Assembly: GCA_030950825.1 (NCBI GenBank)
Contig: JAUZQT010000099.1
Location: forward strand, 1-7,107
Direction: 5' to 3'
Length of the DNA stretch: 7,107 nt
Origin: Mariprofundaceae bacterium
GTDB taxonomy: Bacteria > Pseudomonadota > Zetaproteobacteria > Mariprofundales > Mariprofundaceae
Below, one piece after another: positions 1 through 5,851 of this stretch. The translations under genes were made by a program, and so were the position numbers. Numbering within the stretch: the first letter of the stretch is position 1; every line of letters starts with the position of its first letter. The notes below the pieces were generated by a model, which was given only the letters and a program-made list of their open reading frames with translations, did no database searches and was not told the origin of the DNA.

Positions 1-211
1 TCGCCTTGATTATGCTACACGCTTCGCGTTCCACCTAGGAACGGGAATCAAATAACTTACGCAATTCATGATTGTCTTTTTGCCCAGCATGGGCGTTGCA
101 AAAAAAGCTTACATAGCAGGCTATGCTTCGCTTTTTGCGCCTTCATGCTGAACAAAAACACTGCGCTTCAAATGCACATGTTATTTAATTCCCGTTCCCT
201 AACCAAGGCGA
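1..211. repeat. Long imperfect inverted repeat (possible MITE-like or other palindromic intergenic element)
   Basis: The two halves are imperfect reverse complements around a centre near 118. Visible paired blocks are 1-8 with 204-211 (TCGCCTTG/CAAGGCGA), 36-56 with 180-201 (about 21 bp with one mismatch and one indel, core GGAACGGGAAT), 77-82 with 153-158, 85-91 with 144-150 (CAGCATG/CATGCTG), and the central hairpin 112-117 with 120-125 (CATAGC/GCTATG). A small extra hairpin, ACGC-TTC-GCGT, sits at 19-29 in the left arm only. No ORF of note lies inside. Small non-coding elements with inverted arms of this size are typical of MITEs or other dispersed palindromic repeats, but no target-site duplication can be shown because the left end coincides with the window edge. 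It could also be a structured terminator or leader RNA. Confidence 0.6.
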
Positions 212-214
212 TCT

Positions 215-236
215 TTGCCACTGGCGATGTTTTTTT
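215..236 (+). terminator. Weak intrinsic-terminator-like hairpin
   Basis: TTGCC (215-219) pairs with GGCGA (223-227) around a 3-nt loop, including one G-U pair, and is followed after two bases by seven T residues (230-236). The stem is only 5 bp, so it would be a weak terminator, perhaps for a gene lying left of the window or for transcription through the inverted repeat. Confidence 0.3.
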
Positions 237-347
237 ATGCTTGCATGCCTATGTAATTGATTTAGCAACGCAGAGTACGAGCCTTTACACCAGTAGAAAA
301 GGATGATTAATTTTTCCACGGCGATTACACCTACAAGGAAATTTATA

Positions 348-376
348 TTGACGTTTAGCGTTATTCTTTGTAGAAA
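348..376 (+). promoter_or_regulatory. Candidate sigma70-type promoter for rho
   Basis: TTGACG (348-353, five of six matches to the -35 consensus) is separated by 17 bp from TAGAAA (371-376, four of six matches to the -10 consensus). Transcription would start near 383 and leave a rho leader of roughly 110 nt. Assigned by eye only; the -10 element is mediocre. Confidence 0.35.
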
Positions 377-434
377 TCCCCACCGCTGTTCAGCAGTTCA
401 TGCCTCGCTCACTATTTAATTTGTGATCTTAATT

Positions 435-447
435 CTTGTGGCACAAG
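435..447. promoter_or_regulatory. 13-bp palindrome in the rho leader
   Basis: CTTGTG-G-CACAAG is a perfect inverted repeat with a single central base, 45 bp before the rho start codon and downstream of the candidate promoter. It could be a protein-binding operator. As RNA the one-base loop makes a full hairpin unlikely. No regulator can be named from the sequence. Confidence 0.3.
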
Positions 448-478
448 CCAATTTCTACCCTTTTGTTTTATACCCCTT

Positions 479-482
479 GGAG
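479..482 (+). promoter_or_regulatory. Shine-Dalgarno GGAG that fixes the rho start
   Basis: GGAG lies 10 nt before the ATG at 493. The only longer in-frame option, a TTG at 436, would add 19 residues (beginning MWHKPIST) that are hydrophobic and unlike the hydrophilic Rho N-terminus, and it has no comparable ribosome-binding site. The ATG at 493 is therefore preferred. Confidence 0.6.
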
Positions 483-492
483 TTTTATACAT

Positions 493-2379
493 ATGTCATC
501 TGAAGAAACCACGACGATTGAAAAGCCTGTAATAACTGACGTTACTAAAAGTACGGATGGTTCATCTGCAGAAGCTCCAGTTAAACGTCGCCGTGGTAGA
601 CCTAAAAAGGTTGCTGTGGAAGCGGACGTTGAGAGCAATATTGCAATAAAGGTAACGGACATTAGCAAGTCAGATACTGAAACAAAAGTTTCATCTGATT
701 CTGAAAAGAAGCCTGTAAAGCGTCGCACTCGAGTTAAAAAAGATACCACAGTTGACGCAGCAGAAGATAAGCCAGTGACAACAAGCCGAAGACGTAAAGT
801 TACAACAAAAACGAAAGCTAAATCTAGCCCCGATGACGAGCAAACAATCACGGCTATAGTTGCTAAACCTGTAAAAACTGATAACAGCGAAGTCCATACA
901 AAGAAAGAGACTGAAAATAAGGCTGCTGGAAAACAAGCGCCTGAAAAGAAAGCAGATAGCAATAGCACAGAAGAGAATGTAGATGAGCCGCGTGGTCGCC
1001 GTAGTAATAACAGTCGCAATAGTCGCAACAGCAGCAATCGCAACCGCAGTCAGGATAAACGCCGACGCAGTAAGCCCGAAGAGCAGGATGAAAATACATC
1101 CGATGAGCTGGCTGACGTAACGCTGCATATTCGTGATGTTGCTGCGATGAGTCCAAGTGATTTATTGGAAAAAGCAGATTCATTGGGCATTGATAATGTG
1201 GCAGGGATGCGTAAGCAAGAACAAGTATCAGCTGTCTTACGTGCCCATGGTCTGCGTGGCGGCACCATTTATTCAGAAGGCGTTTTGGAGATTTTGCCTG
1301 ATGGTTTTGGTTTTTTACGTTCGGCAGAAGCCAACTATTTATCGGGCCCTGATGACGTGTATGTATCAACACATCAAATTCGCCGCTCTTTTTTACGCAA
1401 AGGCGATACTGTTTCTGGAGAAATTCGCACACCACGGCGTGGCGAAAAGTATTCAGCCTTAAAAACAGTCGATAGCATCAATGGTGAAAACCCAGCGGTT
1501 GCGCGTACCAAAGTATTGTTTGATAACCTCACGCCGCTGTATCCTGATGACCGTTTGGTGATGGAGCTGGATGACCCAACAGCCAAAGATAAAACGGGAC
1601 GTGTGGTTGATTTGGTTTCCCCAATTGGAAAAGGCCAGCGTGCTTTATTGGTTGCGCCACCGCGTACTGGTAAAACCATGATGATGCAATCCATCGCCCA
1701 TTCAATTGAAAAAAATCACCCAGAAGTATCGCTGATGGTGTTGCTCATTGATGAGCGCCCTGAAGAAGTTACGGATATGAAGCGCTCCGTGAATGGCGAA
1801 GTCGTATCATCAACATTTGATGAACCTGCGCAACGCCATGTGCAAGTGGCTGAAATGGTGATTGAAAAAGCCAAGCGCATGGTGGAGCATGGTAAGGATG
1901 TGGTTGTTTTACTGGATTCGATCACCCGTTTAGCACGCGCATTTAATACCGTTGTACCTTCATCAGGTAAAATTTTAACGGGTGGTGTCGATGCCAATGC
2001 CTTACACCGACCGAAACGTTTCTTTGGCGCAGCGCGTAATATTGAAGGTGGTGGCTCGCTGACCATTATTGCCACAGCACTGGTGGATACAGGCTCAAAA
2101 ATGGATGAAGTGATCTTTGAAGAATTCAAAGGTACGGGCAATATGGAAATCAATCTGAATCGTAAATTGGTGGATAAGCGCGTATTTCCTGCTATTGACA
2201 TTGCGCCCTCAGGAACACGCAAAGAAGAGTTGCTCATTGATCATGAAACACTGCAAAAAATATGGATTCTGCGAAAAATTCTTTCGCCGATGAATGCTGT
2301 TAGTTCCATGGAGTTCTTACTGGATAAACTGAGCTCGACCAAAAACAATGCGGAGTTTTTTGATCGCATGAATCAATGA
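493..2379 (+). CDS. rho: Transcription termination factor Rho with a long basic, disordered N-terminal extension
   Basis: Rho is the hexameric ATP-dependent RNA helicase that ends transcription at Rho-dependent terminators in the cytoplasm. From the ATG at 493 it is 628 aa, against 419 in E. coli; the core aligns with an offset of about 210 residues. Seen: residues 1-215 are low-complexity and rich in Lys, Arg, Glu, Ser, Thr and Asn, with an AT-hook-like KRRRGRPKK (31-39) and an Arg/Asn/Ser-rich tract (about 167-194). A Rho_N helical domain follows (about 219-253), then the cold-shock-like RNA-binding domain (about 256-335, GVLEILPDGFGFLRS), Walker A APPRTGKT (388-395), the catalytic-Glu region LIDERPEEV (E421), Walker B VVVLLDS (D475), the Q-loop region LTGGVDANALHRPKRFFGAARN, and arginine finger R576 in SGTRKEELL. 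All key residues are present. It is the first gene of a likely rho-waaA-lpxK unit. Extended Rho proteins are known from several phyla; the role of this one is not shown here. Confidence 0.97.
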   Translation: MSSEETTTIEKPVITDVTKSTDGSSAEAPVKRRRGRPKKVAVEADVESNIAIKVTDISKSDTETKVSSDSEKKPVKRRTRVKKDTTVDAAEDKPVTTSRRRKVTTKTKAKSSPDDEQTITAIVAKPVKTDNSEVHTKKETENKAAGKQAPEKKADSNSTEENVDEPRGRRSNNSRNSRNSSNRNRSQDKRRRSKPEEQDENTSDELADVTLHIRDVAAMSPSDLLEKADSLGIDNVAGMRKQEQVSAVLRAHGLRGGTIYSEGVLEILPDGFGFLRSAEANYLSGPDDVYVSTHQIRRSFLRKGDTVSGEIRTPRRGEKYSALKTVDSINGENPAVARTKVLFDNLTPLYPDDRLVMELDDPTAKDKTGRVVDLVSPIGKGQRALLVAPPRTGKTMMMQSIAHSIEKNHPEVSLMVLLIDERPEEVTDMKRSVNGEVVSSTFDEPAQRHVQVAEMVIEKAKRMVEHGKDVVVLLDSITRLARAFNTVVPSSGKILTGGVDANALHRPKRFFGAARNIEGGGSLTIIATALVDTGSKMDEVIFEEFKGTGNMEINLNRKLVDKRVFPAIDIAPSGTRKEELLIDHETLQKIWILRKILSPMNAVSSMEFLLDKLSSTKNNAEFFDRMNQ

Positions 2380-2394
2380 TCATCAAAAAATATC

Positions 2395-3597
2395 ATGGGC
2401 GACTCAACCACTCACTTATGCCATGTAAAAAAATGGCGGCAACATTTCGTACTTGATCTTCCTGCAACAAAAACAAATTGTATTTGGCTGCATGCATGCT
2501 CTGTTGGTGAAGTCACATCCATTATACCGCTACTGGAGCAACTGCATGCACAAGGTCACGCATTACATGTAACCGTCATTACTTATACTGGTATGCAGCA
2601 TGCCATACGTCAGCTAGGAAAAATTGCTAGTATTTCTTATTTACCATGGGATCTCCCCACGCTGATGGCACGTTTTGTATACAAGCTTCAACCTGCTTTA
2701 TTATTGCTTACCGAAACAGAATTCTGGCCTGGAATGCTTAAAGCCTGCCAGAAAGATAACATTCCTATTATCGGCATTAATACAAGAATTTCTGACCGAT
2801 CCTTTCCAAAGTATCATGCTAGCCGCTACTTTTGGAAGCGTTGGCTTGGCTCCGTGAATCTTTTCCTGCCACAGAGTCAGCTTGATGCTGAACGCTTGAT
2901 TGCTATGGGCGTGGCAGCACAAAAAGTACGCCCTGTAGGCAATTTAAAATATGCGATTCAAGCGCCTATAGTTGATAGTCTCGCTTTGAGAAAACGCATT
3001 GATCCAACACTTAAACGCCCTATTCTATTGCTCGCCAGCACCCACGATGATGAAGAAAGACGGCTTTTGGCAATGTGTTCGCAGTGGTATCACGCACAGA
3101 AAGACTTATTGATTGTTATCGTGCCACGCCACCCCGAACGTTTTGAGCAGGTGCGCGAGCTTATTCGCAGCCATGGACTGGCAGTTTCCTGTTGGAGTGA
3201 TGAACATATCAGTGAGCAGAGTAATATCATTCTGATTGACAGTATGGGAGCCTTGCAGTCGCTTTATACGATTGCTGATATAGCAGTGATTGCGGGAAGT
3301 TTGGCTGCTATTGGTGGGCATAATCCGATTGAGGCGGCAGTTTGTGGTCGAGGCGTGCTCACTGGACCCTATATTCAGAATTTTCGCGGTGTAATGACAG
3401 ACATGCAAGCAACAGGTGCGGCGATTATTACACATTCTGATCATGAGCTTGAAGAAGCTGTTGTTCGATTGTTCCAAAACCCCCAAGAGCTTCGTCAATT
3501 GAACGGCCAGGCTGCTGTATTCATGCAGGATAAATCACAAGTATTACAAACAATGATGGATGCAATCAAGCCTTTCTTGCCTAAACTGTGCGACTAA
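2395..3597 (+). CDS. waaA: 3-deoxy-D-manno-octulosonic acid (Kdo) transferase, N-terminal membrane anchor missing
   Basis: WaaA (KdtA, family GT30) transfers Kdo from CMP-Kdo onto lipid IVA at the inner-membrane surface, starting the LPS core. Seen: GT-B fold signatures in order, namely WLHACSVGE with catalytic Glu39, ETEFWP (107-112), STHDDEE (215-221), PRHPERF (244-250), SMGALQSLYTIADIAVIAGS, and GGHNPIEAA (from 307). The protein is 400 aa, against about 425 in E. coli, and the shortage is at the N-terminus: only 38 residues precede the catalytic Glu, against 59 in E. coli, and no hydrophobic anchor helix is visible. The reading frame cannot extend upstream because the rho stop is in the same frame 15 nt earlier. 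No clear Shine-Dalgarno precedes ATG 2395. An ATG at 2376 overlapping the rho stop (ATGA) opens another frame that would join this one if the A7 run at 2427-2433 had six A residues. Number of Kdo residues added cannot be predicted. Confidence 0.93.
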   Translation: MGDSTTHLCHVKKWRQHFVLDLPATKTNCIWLHACSVGEVTSIIPLLEQLHAQGHALHVTVITYTGMQHAIRQLGKIASISYLPWDLPTLMARFVYKLQPALLLLTETEFWPGMLKACQKDNIPIIGINTRISDRSFPKYHASRYFWKRWLGSVNLFLPQSQLDAERLIAMGVAAQKVRPVGNLKYAIQAPIVDSLALRKRIDPTLKRPILLLASTHDDEERRLLAMCSQWYHAQKDLLIVIVPRHPERFEQVRELIRSHGLAVSCWSDEHISEQSNIILIDSMGALQSLYTIADIAVIAGSLAAIGGHNPIEAAVCGRGVLTGPYIQNFRGVMTDMQATGAAIITHSDHELEEAVVRLFQNPQELRQLNGQAAVFMQDKSQVLQTMMDAIKPFLPKLCD

Positions 3598-4619
3598 GCC
3601 ATCAGCTTTATCAAGCCGTTGAAGCTATTTGGTGGGGCAAAAAAAAGCCGCCGTTGCTATTGCGCGGACTTAGCCATGTATACAAATTGGCGAGCAATTA
3701 CGATCAGAAGAGACGTGTTCAGAAATCCATTGAAGCACCCTTACCCGTTATTTCCATTGGCAATATAACCGTTGGTGGCAGCGGTAAAACGCCGTTTACC
3801 TTATGGCTGGCAAATGAATTAAAGAAATGTCATTTCAAACCAATTATTTTGTGCCGTGGTGATGGAGCAAAGCATACAACGCCACAGTTACTTGATGATG
3901 ATAGTTTGGCAAAAGATGTCGGTGATGAGGCTGTATTATTGTATCGCATGAGCCGCTGCCCTGTTATTTCAGCGAAGGATCGTCTGGCGGCAAGTAAAAT
4001 AGCGGCAGAATATGGTGATGTCATGATACTTGATGATGGCTTTCAATACCGCCAACTTCAACGTTGTTGCGATATATTACTCATCGCAGATGCTGGCATG
4101 GGAAACGATTACCTTTTGCCCGCTGGTCCTTTACGCGAACCCATGAGCGCATTGAATCGTGCCCATATTGTGGTACGTACTGGCTCATCCCACAAACAGG
4201 CAAGTCTCCCCGACAGCCCACCACCCACGCTTGCAACATTCAAAGAATGGCAATGGCATACTTTTTCTAAGCCTTTACATGATTGGAACCAGTGCGCTCA
4301 AATAAGACCTGAGTCTGTCATTGCAGTGAGTGCGATTGCTCGCCCACATCGCTTTACAAAAAGCCTGCAAGATATTGGCATTCGTATTGAGGCATCACAC
4401 TTTTTCCCAGATCATTATGCCTTCACAGTCACGGATATGAGTGATTTATGGCAGCAAGGCAGTGCAATCGCTGTCACTGCCAAAGATGCCGTGAAACTAT
4501 TGTCGATTTGGCCAAAAAACATGCCGCTTTGGGTTTTGGAGCAGCAGTTTGAAGCGCAAGATGGGTTGTTTGATACGATATTGAGCCACCTTCCATGCGT
4601 AGAAAAGCACTCTGATTGA
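3588..4619 (+). CDS. lpxK: Tetraacyldisaccharide 4'-kinase (lipid A 4'-kinase)
   Basis: LpxK phosphorylates the 4' position of the tetraacyl disaccharide 1-phosphate with ATP, giving lipid IVA, the substrate of WaaA; it is a peripheral inner-membrane enzyme. The 343-aa protein is near the family length (328 in E. coli). Seen: P-loop SIGNITVGGSGKTPF (K67, T68), GDEAVLLY (D113, probably the catalytic-base Asp of the family), ILDDGFQYRQL (D149, D150), LLPAGPLREP, DHYAF (H276, probably the catalytic-dyad His), and TAKDAVKL. The start is a GTG at 3588 that overlaps the end of waaA by 10 nt; there is no good Shine-Dalgarno, so translation is probably coupled to waaA. The start is supported by the family-like N-terminus with a tryptophan pair (IWWG). 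Odd: the usual SRGYGGK motif reads CRGDGAK (89-95). Confidence 0.95.
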   Translation: MRLSHQLYQAVEAIWWGKKKPPLLLRGLSHVYKLASNYDQKRRVQKSIEAPLPVISIGNITVGGSGKTPFTLWLANELKKCHFKPIILCRGDGAKHTTPQLLDDDSLAKDVGDEAVLLYRMSRCPVISAKDRLAASKIAAEYGDVMILDDGFQYRQLQRCCDILLIADAGMGNDYLLPAGPLREPMSALNRAHIVVRTGSSHKQASLPDSPPPTLATFKEWQWHTFSKPLHDWNQCAQIRPESVIAVSAIARPHRFTKSLQDIGIRIEASHFFPDHYAFTVTDMSDLWQQGSAIAVTAKDAVKLLSIWPKNMPLWVLEQQFEAQDGLFDTILSHLPCVEKHSD

Positions 4620-4628
4620 GCACCGCCC

Positions 4629-5294
4629 TTATAGTGTCTGCACACCTTCAGGGGTGCCCATCAATACAACATCGGCACGTTGATGCGCAAAAATACCGTT
4701 GGTAACAACACCAGGAACCTCATTTAAATCATTTTCCAGTGCTAGGGCATCTGTAATTTTCAAGCCTGTTATATCAATAATAATATTGCCATTGTCTGTT
4801 ATAAAGCCTGCACGAACCTTGGCTTCGCCACTCAGTTTTCCTGCAATACCCATCACCAAACTTTCCGCCATTGGAATCACTTCAATGGGTAAAGGGAATC
4901 CTCCCAAATAATCAACTTGTTTTGTGCCATCAACAATGCAAACAAATTTACTTGATGCTGCGGCAACAATTTTTTCACGGGTTAATGCCCCACCGCCGCC
5001 CTTGGTCAGACATTTTTCAGGATCAAACTCATCGGCACCATCAATATAAACAGAAAGGCTATCGACTTGTTGCAATGCATCATTTAATTCTAATACAGCG
5101 ATGCCATGCCCTCGCAAACGTTCTGCCGTTACTTCTGAGCTGGCAACTGCGCCTTTAATTTTATCTTTCACTGTCGCCAGCGCATCAATGAACATATTGG
5201 CTGTTGAGCCCGTTCCTACGCCTACGATGCTTCCTTCCACCACATATGCCAATGCCGCCTCAGCAACTTTTTGTTTCATCTCATTTTGAGTCAT
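4629..5294 (-). CDS. rpiA: Ribose-5-phosphate isomerase A
   Basis: RpiA interconverts ribose-5-phosphate and ribulose-5-phosphate in the non-oxidative pentose phosphate pathway; it is cytoplasmic. The 221-aa protein matches the family length (219 in E. coli) and can be followed end to end. Seen: phosphate-binding GVGTGSTANMFI (25-36), ASSEVTAERL, YIDGADEFD with D85 and D88, KGGGGALTREK with K98 and E107 (equivalents of E. coli D81, D84, K94 and E103), FPLPIEVIPMA, TDNGNIIID, and the C-terminal ADVVLMGTPEGV. The ATG has a strong AGGAGG site. The gene converges on lpxK with 9 nt between the stops and no obvious terminator in that gap. Ribulose-5-phosphate feeds Kdo synthesis through arabinose-5-phosphate, but the opposite orientation gives no evidence of co-regulation with waaA-lpxK. 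Confidence 0.97.
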   Translation of the reverse strand: MTQNEMKQKVAEAALAYVVEGSIVGVGTGSTANMFIDALATVKDKIKGAVASSEVTAERLRGHGIAVLELNDALQQVDSLSVYIDGADEFDPEKCLTKGGGGALTREKIVAAASSKFVCIVDGTKQVDYLGGFPLPIEVIPMAESLVMGIAGKLSGEAKVRAGFITDNGNIIIDITGLKITDALALENDLNEVPGVVTNGIFAHQRADVVLMGTPEGVQTL

Positions 5295-5299
5295 ACAGC

Positions 5300-5305
5300 C
5301 CTCCT
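5300..5305 (-). promoter_or_regulatory. Shine-Dalgarno AGGAGG of rpiA
   Basis: The - strand reads AGGAGG five bases before the ATG at 5294. This is the strongest ribosome-binding site visible for the housekeeping genes in the window and fixes the start of rpiA. Confidence 0.75.
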
Positions 5306-5309
5306 TCTT

Positions 5310-5466
5310 TCATTCTATATCCACTGACAAATCATTTTCCAGAAGCGCATCCAGCTCAGGAACGGCTTGACTCAAGCAACTCGTTAAGAAAAACCGCATT
5401 TACGAGTAAGTTGCGCTTTTTCGCTTTGATCTTGGACAAGTCAGCAACAATCTGAACAGCTACATG
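5310..5466 (-). pseudogene. Possible frameshifted coding remnant upstream of rpiA
   Basis: Two short - strand reading frames overlap and read like one broken protein. The first is open from 5466 to the TGA at 5358-5356 (36 codons, no ATG; contains KIKAKKRNLL and NAVFLNELLE). The second runs from ATG 5399 to the TGA at 5312-5310 (29 codons, ending in PELDALLENDLSVDIE). Joining them by a one-base shift near 5368-5376 gives a continuous peptide through NELLE into QAVPELDALL. The stop is 15 nt before the rpiA start, as expected of an upstream operon gene. I do not recognise a family. It may be a decayed gene, a sequencing error in a small gene, or ordinary intergenic DNA that happens to be open. 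Confidence 0.3.
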
Positions 5467-5704
5467 CTATTTTAGATATGCTGAATAATTATTTGTAGCG
5501 CAGTATAACGAAAAGAAGAGCTATATAATAGTCCAAGGAATTAAGGTAAGGAAATTGAACGCCCTATTTCTTTTGAGTTAGAATTCAGAAAAAACGAAGC
5601 TAAAATGAGTGGAAAAGGTAAGTTTACAGAACCTCCTTTAAGAGCAAATTGATTCTTAATGTGCATTAAAATGAAAAAACATTGTGTTTCAACCCATATG
5701 GGTG
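5467..5704. promoter_or_regulatory. Intergenic region with promoter-like and palindromic sites
   Basis: No convincing gene is seen. The + strand carries a perfect -10 hexamer TATAAT at 5524-5529 without a recognisable -35. There is also a weaker pair, TTAGAA (5578-5583) and TAAAAT (5601-5606), 17 bp apart. Two palindromes follow: TTAATG-TG-CATTAA at 5656-5669 and the perfect 12-bp ACCCATATGGGT at 5692-5703. The spacing of palindromes suggests an operator region for the downstream lipoprotein gene or small ORF. An open stretch of about 35 codons (5545-5652) has no good start. Confidence 0.3.
5692..5703. repeat. Perfect 12-bp palindrome
   Basis: ACCCATATGGGT is self-complementary, next to a second small inverted repeat (GGTG 5701-5704 with CACC 5710-5713). 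It lies 131 bp upstream of the lipoprotein start, and could be the site of a dimeric regulator; none can be named. Confidence 0.35.
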
Positions 5705-5851
5705 ATGTGCACCTTAATTAGTAAAGGTAGCCTTGCGGCGATGATGAAGGTTCTTGAACTTGATCTAAACATCGCCTACCATCGTTTTAAGATGAGGCTG
5801 GAGTTTGTAAGGTATTGCGGCAGGAGGGAAGGATATGATAAAAAGATATAG
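5705..5851 (+). CDS. Small ORF (48 codons) with a helix-turn-helix-like stretch, overlapping the lipoprotein start
   Basis: ATG 5705 to TAG 5849-5851 encodes 48 aa; a second start pair, ATG-ATG at 5741, would give 36 aa. The stretch GSLAAMMKVLELDLNIAYHR followed by FKMRL loosely follows the pattern of Fis-type helix-turn-helix segments (small residues and Ala pair, Leu, turn, then Tyr-x-Arg-x-Lys). That is a resemblance by eye, not a family assignment. The ORF contains the ribosome-binding site of the lipoprotein gene and overlaps its start by 17 nt, an arrangement suited to translational coupling or a leader peptide. No strong ribosome-binding site precedes either start. It could be a remnant of a regulator gene or non-coding leader. 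Confidence 0.25.
   Translation: MCTLISKGSLAAMMKVLELDLNIAYHRFKMRLEFVRYCGRREGYDKKI
5726..5780 (+). ncRNA. Bipartite stem in the leader of the lipoprotein gene
   Basis: GGTA (5726-5729) pairs with TACC (5777-5780) and GGCGATG (5737-5743) pairs perfectly with CATCGCC (5770-5776), with a 7-nt bulge on the 5' side only. The loop contains GTTC-TT-GAAC. The second stem covers the ATGATG at 5741 of the small ORF, so folding would hide that start. It does not match the core of any riboswitch class I can recall. The listed span is the stem-loop, not a proven transcript. Confidence 0.35.
5822..5827 (+). promoter_or_regulatory. Shine-Dalgarno AGGAGG of the lipoprotein gene
   Basis: AGGAGG ends 7 nt before the ATG at 5835. 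Such a strong site directly before a perfect lipoprotein signal peptide shows that this start is real even though the frame is broken soon after it. Confidence 0.7.

Noticed and set aside
303..419. 38-codon ORF in the rho leader (starts MINFSTAITPTR, hydrophobic middle)
   Set aside because: The purine run before it abuts the ATG with no spacing, the composition is not protein-like at the C-terminus, and the candidate rho promoter lies inside it.
436..492. Longer Rho start at TTG 436
   Set aside because: The added 19 residues are hydrophobic and unlike Rho, whereas ATG 493 has a GGAG at proper spacing.
468..1435. Three overlapping - strand ORFs opposite the Rho extension
   Set aside because: They are antisense to low-complexity Lys/Arg/Ser codons, giving Leu/Ser/Phe-rich nonsense; rho is certain here.
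4617..4660. Bidirectional terminator between lpxK and rpiA
   Set aside because: Only a 4-bp stem (CACC/GGTG near 4643-4656) inside rpiA and no T-run; termination there may be Rho-dependent but nothing shows it.
5204..5455. 83-aa + strand ORF across the rpiA start
   Set aside because: It is antisense to rpiA and its ribosome-binding site; no family resemblance and no start signal.
5605..5652. 15-codon ORF MSGKGKFTEPPLRAN
   Set aside because: No ribosome-binding site and too short to support; its frame is open upstream for 20 more codons but without a start codon.
5726..5820. Cyclic-di-GMP or other known riboswitch before the lipoprotein gene
   Set aside because: The stem is clear but the conserved core bases of the classes I can recall are not present.
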